Below, one piece after another: positions 17,420 through 26,107 of a DNA stretch of 64,000 nt. The notes beneath the pieces were generated by a model. That model searched no databases. It was not told the origin of the DNA and worked only from the letters and a program-made list of their open reading frames with translations. Within the stretch, counting starts at the first letter, position 1, and every line of letters starts with the position of its first letter. This stretch comes from Rufibacter sediminis. GTDB lineage: Bacteria; Bacteroidota; Bacteroidia; Cytophagales; Hymenobacteraceae. The position numbers were made by a program, and so were the translations under genes. Location: NCBI RefSeq assembly GCF_014269285.1, contig NZ_JACOAF010000044.1, positions 370,058 to 434,057 of the forward strand. The letters run 5' to 3'.

Positions 17420-18027
17420 ACCTCCCACAGGAGCGTGGCGTTGGCATCGCCTTTCTTCAACTGGTACACCCGGATGGGAAACGGCGGCGTGTTGGCGTCC
17501 TGCTGTTGCGGCAGGTAGGTCTTGAGGTGAGTGAAGCCGCTGCGCTCCGCCACCCGGCGGCTGCGTTCGTTGCTTTCGGCGCAGCGCAGGTTGATGCTCT
17601 CCATCCGGAGGTCCTGAAACGCGTAGCGGGCAATGGCCTTGAGGGCCTCGGTGGCATAACCGTGGCCTTCGGCTTTGTCGCCTAAGTAATAGCCCACTTC
17701 TGAATACGGTTTTCCGCGGGCCAGCCGCCGGAGGGTGATGTCGCCCACGTATTCGTTGGGTTCCTTTCGCCAGATCCCAAAACTGTACAGGTCCCCAATC
17801 TTGTGCTGGGCCATGAACACCCTGATCCGGTTCTGGGCATCGGGCAGGGTGATGACCGCTGAGGTCCGGTCCGGGAAATCGGGGAGCAGGCGTGCCCGGT
17901 TCTGATCCAGCAGCTGCCAGAACTCCGGCGCCATTTCCGGCGTGTAGGGCAGCAGCCACAACCGGGGGGTGGAGATCTCTAATCGGGCGGCAGGAGAAGT
18001 GAGGGGTGAGGGCATAGACGGACGCAT
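17413..18027 (-). CDS. GNAT-family N-acetyltransferase, RimJ/RimL-like
   Basis: Transfers an acetyl group from acetyl-CoA to an amino group, often a protein N-terminus or small molecule. The 204 residues begin with the family feature LEISTPRLWLLPYT, contain GDITLRRL, EVGYYLGDKAEGHGYATEALKAI (the pyrophosphate-binding loop region) and INLRCAESNERSRRVAERSGF near the end, all typical of the RimJ/RimL group. The target is unknown. Divergent from the SDR gene at 18140. Confidence 0.87.
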   Translation of the reverse strand: MRPSMPSPLTSPAARLEISTPRLWLLPYTPEMAPEFWQLLDQNRARLLPDFPDRTSAVITLPDAQNRIRVFMAQHKIGDLYSFGIWRKEPNEYVGDITLRRLARGKPYSEVGYYLGDKAEGHGYATEALKAIARYAFQDLRMESINLRCAESNERSRRVAERSGFTHLKTYLPQQQDANTPPFPIRVYQLKKGDANATLLWEVI

Positions 18028-18139
18028 ACGCTTGATCTTTTTGGGTGTACGAGACGGCTTCTAAGCAGATGCCAAAAATCAACAAATTCTCAGGAGTGGC
18101 CGTTAACAGAAGATTGTTTTACCTGTTAACCCCCATTTC

Positions 18140-19006
18140 ATGAGATTACAAGATAAAGTTGCTATTGTCACCGGCGGCGGAACCGGTATAGGAGAGGCCA
18201 TCGCCAAAAAGTTTGCCAAAGAAGGCGCCAAAGTAGTGGTGTGCGGGTTCCCCGAAGATCCCGTGGCCGATGTCGCCAAAGCCATCCAGGAGGAGGGTGG
18301 CACCGCTATTGAGTTCACCGGCGACATTTCGCTGGAGGCGAACGCCAAAAGCTGCGTGGAGCTGGCCGTGAAGCAGTACGGCAAACTGGACATCCTCATC
18401 AACAACGCCGGCGTGTTCCCCACCACTTCTTTGCTGCAGGACTACCCCACCGAGGCCTTTGAGTACATGCTGCGCCATAATGTGGCGTCTACCTTCATGA
18501 TGAGCCGCGCCGCACTGCCGGAGCTCCACAAAACCAGAGGCAATATTGTGTCTGCGGGCTCAGAGGCCGGCCTTATTGGCATTGCGCAGAACACACCCTA
18601 CGGAGGCACCAAAGGCTTCAACCACGCCTTCATGCGCGGACTGGCGGTAGAGCAGGCTCAGTTTGGCGTGCGGTGCAACTGCGTGTGCCCGGGCCCCATT
18701 GACACCGCCTGGACGCACAAAGAAACCGGCCCCATGGACAGCAAGATGGAAAAGACCATGGTGCAGGCCACGCCCCTGGGCCGCCGCGGTACCCCCGAGG
18801 AAGTAGCCAACGTGTATGCGTTCATCGCGTCTGATGAGGCCTCGTACGTGACCGGCGCCCTGTATTTCGTGGATGGCGGCATTACGGTGGCCAAAGGACC
18901 CGTAGGCGATGAAGTGCCCTCCAAACTGGCCCAGGAACCCAAAGGTGAACTGACCACCGAGCACAGTCAGGACGGGCACACCCAGATCAAGGAAGAGCAC
19001 CAATAG
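18140..19006 (+). CDS. SDR-family oxidoreductase
   Basis: NAD(P)-dependent dehydrogenase/reductase with the Rossmann motif TGGGTGIG (11-18), NNAG near residue 88, and catalytic Tyr154/Lys158 in YGGTK, preceded by Ser in SAGSEAG. The 288 residues include a charged C-terminal tail of about 35 residues (after DGGITVAKGP) not usual in classical SDRs. Substrate cannot be assigned. It lies 86 bp before the TIGR02587/02588 pair on the same strand; a joint function is possible. Confidence 0.9.
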   Translation: MRLQDKVAIVTGGGTGIGEAIAKKFAKEGAKVVVCGFPEDPVADVAKAIQEEGGTAIEFTGDISLEANAKSCVELAVKQYGKLDILINNAGVFPTTSLLQDYPTEAFEYMLRHNVASTFMMSRAALPELHKTRGNIVSAGSEAGLIGIAQNTPYGGTKGFNHAFMRGLAVEQAQFGVRCNCVCPGPIDTAWTHKETGPMDSKMEKTMVQATPLGRRGTPEEVANVYAFIASDEASYVTGALYFVDGGITVAKGPVGDEVPSKLAQEPKGELTTEHSQDGHTQIKEEHQ

Positions 19007-19066
19007 CCTTGCCGCTCACAGGGAAAAGCTGCCGCTGAACAGCAAGGCCCGAGTGACGACCGCTTT

Positions 19067-19103
19067 GTTTTACGCCTGATTTTCGGAAAACATGCAGGAA
19101 AAG
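19067..19103. repeat. Palindromic repeat spanning a start codon
   Basis: 37-bp copy (GTTTTACGCCTGATTTTC, then GGAAAACATGCAGGAAAAG). The ATG of the next gene (19092) lies in the right arm, so the repeat encodes the first four residues and could hide the start in RNA. Confidence 0.75.
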
Positions 19104-19976
19104 ACCATTCTCCAATCATTGCAGGAATATGGGCGGGGCGTCATTGGGGGCTTGCTCTTCAGCCTGCCCATTCTCTACACCATGGAAGTCTGGTGGACCA
19201 GCTTTACCGTGTCGCCGTGGCTGCTGCTGCTGTACATTTTGGTAACCTCGGTCTCGCTGCTGGGCTACAACACGTACGCCGGCCTGCGCTCCAGCGCTTC
19301 CTGGAAAGAGATTGCCGTAGACTCCGTGGAGGAGTTGGGGTTGGGCTTGGTGCTAGGATTCCTTTTCCTGTGGCTGCTGGGAGTGGTGCAGATCCATGAC
19401 ATGTCGCTGGAGCGGATGGTGTACATGACCGTGATCGAAGCCATGCCCATTGCCATTGGGGTTTCCATTGGTACCGCCCAGCTAGGCACTTCTGAGAAAG
19501 AGGAAGACGAATCGGAGGAGAAGAAACCGCAGGAAAGCATTCTGGCCAAGCAAGATGCCGGACCCGCCTCCACCTTAGAGCAGATCATGCTGGCTACCTG
19601 CGCCAGTTTGCTGTTTGGGGCCAGCGTGGCGCCCACCGAGGAGGTGATGAAGATTTCCTCTGATGCCAACCCGCTGCAGCTGTTATTGGTGTTTCTGGTC
19701 TCGCTGTCGCTCAGTGGCGCTATTCTGTTCTATGTGGGCTTCAGAGGATCTTACGAGACGCCGGCCAATGAAGCGCCCACCTTTTTGGAGGTCATCTGGG
19801 GTTTGAGCATCACCTATGCCACGGCATTCTGTACCTCGGCGGGGGCACTGTGGTTCTTCGGGAGGTTTGACGGGGTGGGTTTGCAGGCCTGTGTGGAGGC
19901 CACGGTGGTGCTGGGGCTGGTTTCTGCCTTGGGCGCATCAGCGGGGCGGTTTTTGTTTGATCAGGAGTACAAATAG
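19092..19976 (+). CDS. TIGR02587-family integral membrane protein
   Basis: The 294 residues have about eight hydrophobic helices, an acidic cytoplasmic loop (EKEEDESEEKKPQE, about 135-150), and conserved features such as GVIGGLLFSLPILYTMEVWW and FGASVAPTEEVMKI. I recognise it as the TIGR02587/DUF2391 family of unknown function. It is nearly always paired with a TIGR02588 gene, and here that gene follows 14 bp later. Start at 19092 lies inside a palindromic repeat. Function unknown. Confidence 0.85.
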   Translation: MQEKTILQSLQEYGRGVIGGLLFSLPILYTMEVWWTSFTVSPWLLLLYILVTSVSLLGYNTYAGLRSSASWKEIAVDSVEELGLGLVLGFLFLWLLGVVQIHDMSLERMVYMTVIEAMPIAIGVSIGTAQLGTSEKEEDESEEKKPQESILAKQDAGPASTLEQIMLATCASLLFGASVAPTEEVMKISSDANPLQLLLVFLVSLSLSGAILFYVGFRGSYETPANEAPTFLEVIWGLSITYATAFCTSAGALWFFGRFDGVGLQACVEATVVLGLVSALGASAGRFLFDQEYK

Positions 19977-19990
19977 AAAGGAAGGTTCCT

Positions 19991-20368
19991 ATGAAGAAAA
20001 ATCCGCTGGAGTGGTTTGTGTTCGGCCTGAGTGTCTTGCTGATTGTCGCGCTGCTGGGCTACCTAGGGGTGAAGGCCTTTCACTACCAACACACGCCGCC
20101 GGATCTTCATGTCAAGATCTTCCCAGAGAAAGGCCGCCCGCAGCAGAACATCCACCGGGTGGAACTGGTGAACCTGGGCGAGCAGACCGCCGAGAACGTT
20201 TTGCTGGAAATCACGCTCCTGCACCAGGGCCAGGAGATAGACCAAGCCGAGGTCCGGTTTCCCATCGCCCCCAAGGAAAGTGTGCAGGAAGCCTGGATCA
20301 CGTTCAAAAAGCCCAAACAAGCCAATCAGAAGATGTCGGTGCACGTGCTGGGGTATAATAAGCCCTAA
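19991..20368 (+). CDS. TIGR02588-family single-pass protein
   Basis: The 125 residues contain one N-terminal membrane helix (LEWFVFGLSVLLIVALLGYLG) and a soluble beta-rich domain ending MSVHVLGYNKP. It matches TIGR02588, the usual partner of TIGR02587 proteins. Its stop is buried in a very strong terminator. Likely co-translated with the upstream gene. Role unknown. Confidence 0.82.
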   Translation: MKKNPLEWFVFGLSVLLIVALLGYLGVKAFHYQHTPPDLHVKIFPEKGRPQQNIHRVELVNLGEQTAENVLLEITLLHQGQEIDQAEVRFPIAPKESVQEAWITFKKPKQANQKMSVHVLGYNKP

Positions 20369-20417
20369 AGCACATCGGGGCTAAGCAGGAATCAACTGCT
20401 TAGCCCCGATGTGCTTT
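20367..20417. terminator. 22-bp perfect terminator hairpin
   Basis: Positions 20367-20388 and 20396-20417 are exact reverse complements (core CATCGGGGCTAAGCAG) around a 7-nt loop. The stem starts inside the stop codon of the upstream gene. Convergent with the 20478 gene, so it may act in both directions. Confidence 0.85.
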
Positions 20418-20477
20418 ATGAGTGCTTTTAAGAAAAGTGCTCCAAAGAGAGCAGCTCCCAGACGAAAGCGGTGTAGG

Positions 20478-20906
20478 TTACTGGTTCAAGAAAGGGTAGT
20501 TGTATTGCAGCGGGCTGCCTAGTTGCTGCAGACGGGCAATCACTTCCATGGAGTGGGCAATCTCGTTGAAATACTCCAGGCGCCGGATCAGTTGCTCTTT
20601 CAGCAGTACGGTGCCTTCTGGGGTGCGCAGGTACGCCCGCTTGTCTTCCAGAATGCGGTGCATGACGTCAGATACGCGTTTGCCTTCCTGCATGTACAGG
20701 GCGTGAAACTCCACCAGCGCATCGAAACCGTCTTTGGTGACCCGGCACGGGAAGCCGGCTTGGGTCAGTACATCGCACAGCAGGTTCAGCTCCAAGGGCA
20801 TGGAGATGTTATACGGCGTGGTACGTACGTCCAGACCTCTCTTGATGTAAGAGAAGATGGTTTCCAGGTTGTTTTCAAAGCGTTCGTAAAGAGCTGCTGC
20901 TTCCAT
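20478..20906 (-). CDS. Hypothetical helical protein
   Basis: Unrecognised. From the ATG at 20906 (MEAAALY) it has 142 residues; an earlier ATG at 20936 adds ten. The sequence looks mostly alpha-helical, with no signal peptide or membrane segment and paired helices (HRILEDKRAYLRTPEGTVLLKEQLIRRLEYFNEIAHSMEVIARLQQ). It is a single gene, convergent with the TIGR02588 gene and divergent from nothing obvious upstream. No function is suggested. Confidence 0.7.
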   Translation of the reverse strand: MEAAALYERFENNLETIFSYIKRGLDVRTTPYNISMPLELNLLCDVLTQAGFPCRVTKDGFDALVEFHALYMQEGKRVSDVMHRILEDKRAYLRTPEGTVLLKEQLIRRLEYFNEIAHSMEVIARLQQLGSPLQYNYPFLNQ

Positions 20907-20998
20907 GCGGGTTATGTTTAAAAGAATGCGGGGCAAAAGTACACAATGCGTTACTCTTTTTCACCACCAGCCGTTGCCTCTGCGGCCGGCGCGTTTCC

Positions 20999-21034
20999 GT
21001 TTTAAGGCTGTATTTTGAAAAACGGGCTCAAAAC
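20999..21034. repeat. 36-bp palindromic repeat
   Basis: Copy 62 bp upstream of the 20478-20936 gene. Arms: GTTTTAAGGCTGTATTTT and AAAAACGGGCTCAAAAC. Confidence 0.82.
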
Positions 21035-21132
21035 GCCTTTCGCAACGGAGAAGATTTACTTGCCTTTTCTCCGGAATGTCTCATCCTGTTATTACTCCTG
21101 AAGTGGTTTTCTCAGGAAAGGAACTGTTGTCT

Positions 21133-21168
21133 GTTTTGAGGCCTTTTTCGCGAAAACAGGCGCAAAAC
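21133..21168. repeat. 36-bp palindromic repeat
   Basis: Copy directly after the MoxR gene, 4 bp from its stop codon. Arms: GTTTTGAGGCCTTTTTC and GAAAACAGGCGCAAAAC. Confidence 0.85.
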
Positions 21169-21171
21169 AGC

Positions 21172-22137
21172 TTAGAGGAGCCCTTTGATGATTTGTTCTA
21201 CGGTAATGCCCTCGGCCTCGGCTTTGAAGTTGCGCACCAGCCGGTGGCGCAGAATAGGAACGGCTACGGCCTGCACATCCTCAATGTCGGGGGAATATTT
21301 TCCGCGGATGAGGGCGTTGCATTTGGCCCCCATAATCAAGTGCTGCGATGCGCGGGGACCAGCTCCCCACTCCAGGTATTGCGTGGTCTGCGGACCAGCC
21401 AGTGGGGTGTTGGGACGGGTCTTGTGCACCAGCTTCACGGCGTATTCCACTACGTTGTCGGTGACGGGGACGCGGCGCACCAGTTGCTGGAAGGCGGTGA
21501 TCTCATCGCCGTGTAACACCACGCTGGGCGTGTGCTTGCGGTCACCGGTGGTGTTCTTGACGATCTGGAGCTCGGCCTCGTAGCTGGGGTATTCCAGGGC
21601 TACGTGAAACATGAAACGGTCCAGCTGCGCCTCGGGTAGTGGGTAAGTTCCTTCCTGCTCAATGGGGTTCTGGGTGGCTAGCACGAAGAAGGGACGCGGC
21701 AGGTTGTAATGATGGCCCGCCACCGTCACAGAGTATTCCTGCATGGCTTCCAGCAGCGCGGCCTGCGTCTTGGGTGGCGTGCGGTTGATCTCATCCGCTA
21801 ACACAATGTTGGCGAAGACCGGGCCTTTCACAAACTGGAACTGGCGGTTCTGGTCCAGCGTTTCGGAGCCCAAAATGTCAGAAGGCATCAAATCTGGGGT
21901 GAACTGCACGCGGTTGAACGACAGGTCCAGCGAGTTGGAGATGGTCTGGATGAGGAGCGTTTTGGCCAGCCCCGGCACGCCCACCAAAAGACAATGCCCC
22001 TGACAGAAAACGGCGGTCAGCACCAGTTTCACCACTTCCTCCTGGCCAATGATGGTTTGGGAGATCTCAGTAGTCAGACGCTTGAAGGCATGGTGAAGCG
22101 CATCTGCGGCTTCTCTGTCAGAGGCAAAGGGAGGCAT
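21172..22137 (-). CDS. MoxR-family AAA+ ATPase
   Basis: AAA+ chaperone-like ATPase of the MoxR class, thought to help activate or assemble partner proteins, often with VWA-domain proteins. The 321 residues show Walker A GVPGLAKT, Walker B LADEINRTPPKTQ, sensor ATQNPIEQEGTYPLPEAQLDRF and a C-terminal lid with GPRASQHLIMGAKCNALIRGK. No VWA or DUF58 gene follows here. It sits 10 bp downstream of the surA-like gene, so it may be co-transcribed with the folding genes. Confidence 0.93.
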   Translation of the reverse strand: MPPFASDREAADALHHAFKRLTTEISQTIIGQEEVVKLVLTAVFCQGHCLLVGVPGLAKTLLIQTISNSLDLSFNRVQFTPDLMPSDILGSETLDQNRQFQFVKGPVFANIVLADEINRTPPKTQAALLEAMQEYSVTVAGHHYNLPRPFFVLATQNPIEQEGTYPLPEAQLDRFMFHVALEYPSYEAELQIVKNTTGDRKHTPSVVLHGDEITAFQQLVRRVPVTDNVVEYAVKLVHKTRPNTPLAGPQTTQYLEWGAGPRASQHLIMGAKCNALIRGKYSPDIEDVQAVAVPILRHRLVRNFKAEAEGITVEQIIKGLL

Positions 22138-22147
22138 AGAAGGGGGA

Positions 22148-23500
22148 TTAGTCGTCTAAACTACAGGTTTTGAAATCGGGCACGATGTCCACAAACACCG
22201 TTTCTTTGTTTTTTTCAAACCACTCACTGATGGCTTTGTTGCGTTTATCAGCCAATGCCGCGGCGGCAATCTTCTGATAATCGTCTTTCATGTTGGCCTG
22301 GTGCGGAGCGGCCTTTGATTTCAGGTAAAGAACACGCATGGCTTCTTTGCCGTCCTCGGTCCGGTACGGAAGCGGCCCGCTGATGGAACCTACCTGCATG
22401 GTGTCAATCACGAAGAAGATAGACGGGTCTACCTTGTCTACCGGAATATACGTGCTAGGGCTGTTGGGGAGGGTGATCATTCCGCCGTTGCCTTTGGAGT
22501 TCATGTCATCTGAAAACTCTTTGGCTGCCTTGGCAAACGACATGCTGTCTGTTTGAACCAGCGTCCGGATGCTGTCCAGCAAATGGGCGGTGAGCTGCAT
22601 GTCTGCCTGCGCGGTAGCCGGTTTGATAAGGATGTGACGGGTATTGAATTCCTCGCCGCGGCGCTCCAGCAACTGGATGATGTGGAACCCGAACATGGAC
22701 TCAATCACCGGAGAAGTCTCGCCGGGCTGCAGTTTCAGGGCGGCGGCTTCGTACTCTGGTACCAGCTCGCGTTTCTTGAAGAAACCCAGCTCTCCGCCCG
22801 CGGCGCCTGATCCTGGGTCTTGTGAGTATTGACGGGCCAAGGTGGCAAAGTCTTCGCCGGCCAGAATCCGCTTCCGGATGCTTTCCAGCTGCTCACGGGC
22901 GGCCTGTTTCTGGGCGGTTCCAATCTGCGCAACCTTCACAATCTGGCCTACTTCTACCTCGGTGGAGAAATAAGGCAAGCTGTCTTTGGGGATACGGTTG
23001 AAATACTGCTGCACCTCTTTGGGCGTCACCTTCATTTTACCGGCAATCTCCCGCTCCATCTTCTGAACGGTCATCTGCTCTTTCAGGCTACGGCGGAGAT
23101 CACTTCTGATCTCGCTCATGGGTTTGTTGTAATACGCTTCCAGTTTCTCGGGGCTGCCAATCTGGGCTATGAATTGGTTCAGGCGGCCTTCCAGTTCACT
23201 GTTGATGGTGCTTTCCTCCACAATGACAGAGTCTACCTCGGCGCGGGCTAAAAGAAGTTTGTTCTGCACCAGTGACCGGAGAATCTCGCACCGCAGGTTA
23301 GGGGATTTATAGCCCTGGCCTACAGCATTGGCGTGCTGGAACTCCAGCTCAGAGCGTAAGATGATATGCCCGCCTACTTTTGCCACAATGTTGTCAATGA
23401 GGGTGGCTTGCTGAGCCTCTGCGCGTTGCGTCAGGGTGCCCAACACACAAAGGAGGAGAAAGCTTTTAAAGAAAGAAGATAAAGAAAGGTTAATTTTCAT
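22148..23500 (-). CDS. surA: SurA-like periplasmic peptidylprolyl isomerase
   Basis: Periplasmic chaperone for outer-membrane proteins. The 450 residues have a signal peptide (FFKSFLLLCVLGTLTQRAEAQ), a SurA N-terminal helical domain (VAKVGGHIILRSELEFQ) and two PpiC/parvulin domains, the first around 180-280 (EDFATLARQYSQDPGSGAAGGELGFFKKRELVPEYEAA), the second around 290-390 (FNTRHILIKP, AKEFSDDMNSKGNGGMI). Symbol given by domain order. Lies between the moxR gene and the PpiC/OmpA-like gene. Confidence 0.9.
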   Translation of the reverse strand: MKINLSLSSFFKSFLLLCVLGTLTQRAEAQQATLIDNIVAKVGGHIILRSELEFQHANAVGQGYKSPNLRCEILRSLVQNKLLLARAEVDSVIVEESTINSELEGRLNQFIAQIGSPEKLEAYYNKPMSEIRSDLRRSLKEQMTVQKMEREIAGKMKVTPKEVQQYFNRIPKDSLPYFSTEVEVGQIVKVAQIGTAQKQAAREQLESIRKRILAGEDFATLARQYSQDPGSGAAGGELGFFKKRELVPEYEAAALKLQPGETSPVIESMFGFHIIQLLERRGEEFNTRHILIKPATAQADMQLTAHLLDSIRTLVQTDSMSFAKAAKEFSDDMNSKGNGGMITLPNSPSTYIPVDKVDPSIFFVIDTMQVGSISGPLPYRTEDGKEAMRVLYLKSKAAPHQANMKDDYQKIAAAALADKRNKAISEWFEKNKETVFVDIVPDFKTCSLDD

Positions 23501-23610
23501 GGTATTCTGTATAGCGGTCTCTAGCTATAGAACCGCTTCTCTTGCAAAATAGTATAGTGGTAATCTAACAAAGCTAGGCAAACGGCTTCATTAAAAGAAA
23601 CTTCCGGGGC

Positions 23611-25896
23611 TTACTTCTTAATAAGCTTCTGCACCTCGGGTTGGTTCACGCTTACCGGGTATTTCTGGCGGAGTTCTTTGATCCATTCCTGCTCCAGGTA
23701 ATTCTGGTAGTCTGAGATCACCACGCCGCGGGTTTCATTCAATCTTTTAGCCACGGGCGGATCTACTTGGTCAATCTTTATCCAGATGGACCGACCGTCC
23801 TGGGTGATGTTGTACGTGCCCGGTTTCCAGGTGACGCCATCCAAGACTTTGTTTTCCCCGCGCTGGAACTTCCGCGAGGTCACCTGCAGGGACAGGGGGT
23901 TGCTTTGGTTCAGGTTGTCAGCGAGGGTCTGCAGATCAGAGGAATACACCTTCACCGATGCCCGGCGGGTGCCCACCAGTTGCGCCGGAGCCGGTACCAC
24001 CTTCAGGTCCTCGGCTTTCACGCCTTTCTGCTGCAGGTAGTTTTTGATGGCCGTTGCCCGGCGGGTAGGCAGGTTCGCATTCTTCTGGCTGGCGCTTTCA
24101 CGGGTATCCATGAACCCGGTTATTTCCAGGCTCAGAGCAGAATCAGAGAGCAGGGTGGTGGCTAGTTGATCTAATTGGCTTGTGGCCGATTTAGACAGCG
24201 TGGCAGTACCCGTGGTGAATAACAGGTCTAGCGGTTTGTTTCTAACGGATAAAAACTTGCCGGTGGCCATCTGCGCCTGGGCTTGCGCCAGCACGTTGGC
24301 GTTGGCGGCGCTCAGGATGGTGGCCTGGGTCCGCTCTCCCCACATGTATTTGTCTTTGTTGGCTTCAAAGAAAGCTTTCAGGCCCACGGTGTCTTCCACG
24401 GCCTTGGCCCAGACTTTCTCCTCCATGAGTTGGAACAACAGAATGCCGTCATGGTACTCGTTTACCAGCATCCGGTAGTCAGGGTGTTTTTCCTCCAGGT
24501 GCTCCTTCTCGTAGTCCAGCAGGCTGGTTTCCACAAACCGGTCATAGAGCAGGTTCATGGCATGCGTTGGCGACACGTTCTGGCGGGTGCGTTGGTTGCT
24601 ATCAATGTACGTGGCGAAATTACCTGCCGTGAACGCTTTGCCATTGATGGTGAACAGCGTGGCGGTGGGGAGGTTCTTCGGCTCGGCCGGAACGTTGAAT
24701 TTCCATTTACCCGCTAAAAGGGTAGAGTCTGCCAGCCGCAGCATGGCTTCTTTGATGGGTTGGTTTTCCTGGAACTTGTTCTCGGTTTTGATCCGGCGCA
24801 GGAACGCCGCTTTATTCAACTCAGAGCGGGAGTCTTTGGCGATGCGGTTCCGGAGCGAGGTTTCCATCTCCTCATACGTGGGCAGTTCCTTGCGCTCCAG
24901 AAGTTTGATGATGTGCCAGCCATAGGCGGTCTGCACGGGAGCCGAGATGGCACCCGGCTGGGCTAAGGTGAAGGCCGCTTCCTCAAAGGACGGAATCATA
25001 CGGCCCGTGCCAAACCAAGGCAGTTCCCCGCCGTTGTCTGCCGAGGCGGCATCTTCTGAGAACTGCGAGGCCAGTTTGTTCCAGTCTTCCTTGCGCTGTA
25101 CGCGGCTGTAGATCTCGTCTATTTTCTTTTTGGCGGCCAGTGAATCTGCTTTGGGCAGACCTTGCTGGGCCCGCACCATGATGTGCGCCACTTTGATCTC
25201 GCCCTGAGCCGGACGTACCTCGTTTACTTTGATGAGATGATACCCGAAACGGGTTCTGACCGGTTGCGAAATCTGGCCTACCGGCGTGTTGAAGGCGGCG
25301 TTCTCAAACGGGTACACCATCTGCAAAGCCGTGAAGTACCCCAGGTTGCCCCCGTTCTCCCGCGCCGACGGGTCTTCTGAGAAGCGTTGCGCCAGCGACT
25401 CAAACGGAGTTCCGTTTACGGCCTGGTTTCTCAAATCTAAGGCTTTTTGGTAGGCGGCCAGCGTGTCTTTGGGATCGGCTTCCATGTCAACGGAAACCAG
25501 CAGGTGCGTGGCGTTCACTTCCTTCTTCAGGCGCTCGTAGGCTTCGCGCACCAACTGGTCGGTGACGCTTTTCTCCGTCAGGAAAGGTTGGGCCAACTGC
25601 TCTTTGTAACCGCCCAGCTCTGTTTTGAAGGCTTGGGTGGTGTCCAGGCCGCGGCTTTTGGCCTCGGCTACTTTCAGCTTGAAGTTGGTGTACAGGTTCA
25701 GGTACTCGTTGACACTGGCGCTGGAGAAGGCGCTGTCTGCGTTGGTGTTGTTTTTCTCATACACGTACGCAAACTCAGAAACCGGAACTTTCTCTGGGCC
25801 AATGGATAACAAGACAGGTTCCGCGGCCTTTTTAGGGGAGGTACACTGGAAAAGGAGCAGGGCACCCAGGCCCACATACAAAGAAGTAACTCGCAT
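23611..25896 (-). CDS. Lipoprotein PpiC isomerase with OmpA-like segment
   Basis: Start taken at ATG 25896 (761 residues), which opens directly on a signal sequence ending LLLFQC, a loose lipobox; the ATG at 25944 only adds 16 residues. It carries two tandem PpiC domains (THLLVSVDMEADP..., IKVAHIMVRAQQGLP...). A stretch at about 570-650 (LEITGFMDTRES... NLPTRRATAIKNYLQQKGV) looks like an OmpA peptidoglycan-associating domain. A C-terminal domain of about 110 residues is unrecognised. Probably a cell-envelope folding factor anchored to peptidoglycan. Adjacent to surA (110-bp gap). Confidence 0.85.
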   Translation of the reverse strand: MRVTSLYVGLGALLLFQCTSPKKAAEPVLLSIGPEKVPVSEFAYVYEKNNTNADSAFSSASVNEYLNLYTNFKLKVAEAKSRGLDTTQAFKTELGGYKEQLAQPFLTEKSVTDQLVREAYERLKKEVNATHLLVSVDMEADPKDTLAAYQKALDLRNQAVNGTPFESLAQRFSEDPSARENGGNLGYFTALQMVYPFENAAFNTPVGQISQPVRTRFGYHLIKVNEVRPAQGEIKVAHIMVRAQQGLPKADSLAAKKKIDEIYSRVQRKEDWNKLASQFSEDAASADNGGELPWFGTGRMIPSFEEAAFTLAQPGAISAPVQTAYGWHIIKLLERKELPTYEEMETSLRNRIAKDSRSELNKAAFLRRIKTENKFQENQPIKEAMLRLADSTLLAGKWKFNVPAEPKNLPTATLFTINGKAFTAGNFATYIDSNQRTRQNVSPTHAMNLLYDRFVETSLLDYEKEHLEEKHPDYRMLVNEYHDGILLFQLMEEKVWAKAVEDTVGLKAFFEANKDKYMWGERTQATILSAANANVLAQAQAQMATGKFLSVRNKPLDLLFTTGTATLSKSATSQLDQLATTLLSDSALSLEITGFMDTRESASQKNANLPTRRATAIKNYLQQKGVKAEDLKVVPAPAQLVGTRRASVKVYSSDLQTLADNLNQSNPLSLQVTSRKFQRGENKVLDGVTWKPGTYNITQDGRSIWIKIDQVDPPVAKRLNETRGVVISDYQNYLEQEWIKELRQKYPVSVNQPEVQKLIKK

Positions 25897-26031
25897 AGAT
25901 GTCAGCAAAATGCAGGATGTCTGGGATATAGGCTTCCCTAACATGATGCAATTTTACTCATTTTTTTGGAGAGAACAGGCTACTATTGAAAAACATAGTG
26001 CCAGGGAAGCAGGAGGGAGAAGACCTGCTCC

Positions 26032-26067
26032 GTTTTTGGCATCTTTTGCTCAAAACAAGCAAAAAAC
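26032..26067. repeat. 36-bp palindromic repeat
   Basis: Copy between the PpiC/OmpA-like gene and the end of the partner-switch operon. Arms: GTTTTTGGCATCTTTTG and CAAAACAAGCAAAAAAC. Confidence 0.8.
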
Positions 26068-26107
26068 GGTTTTTATTGTGCCGCGGGCAAAAAATAGCAC
26101 GGCAACC

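Noticed and set aside
17189-18085. Frame of 298 codons overlapping the GNAT gene in another frame
   Set aside because: GNAT motifs are clear in the other frame; this one is a GC-bias shadow.
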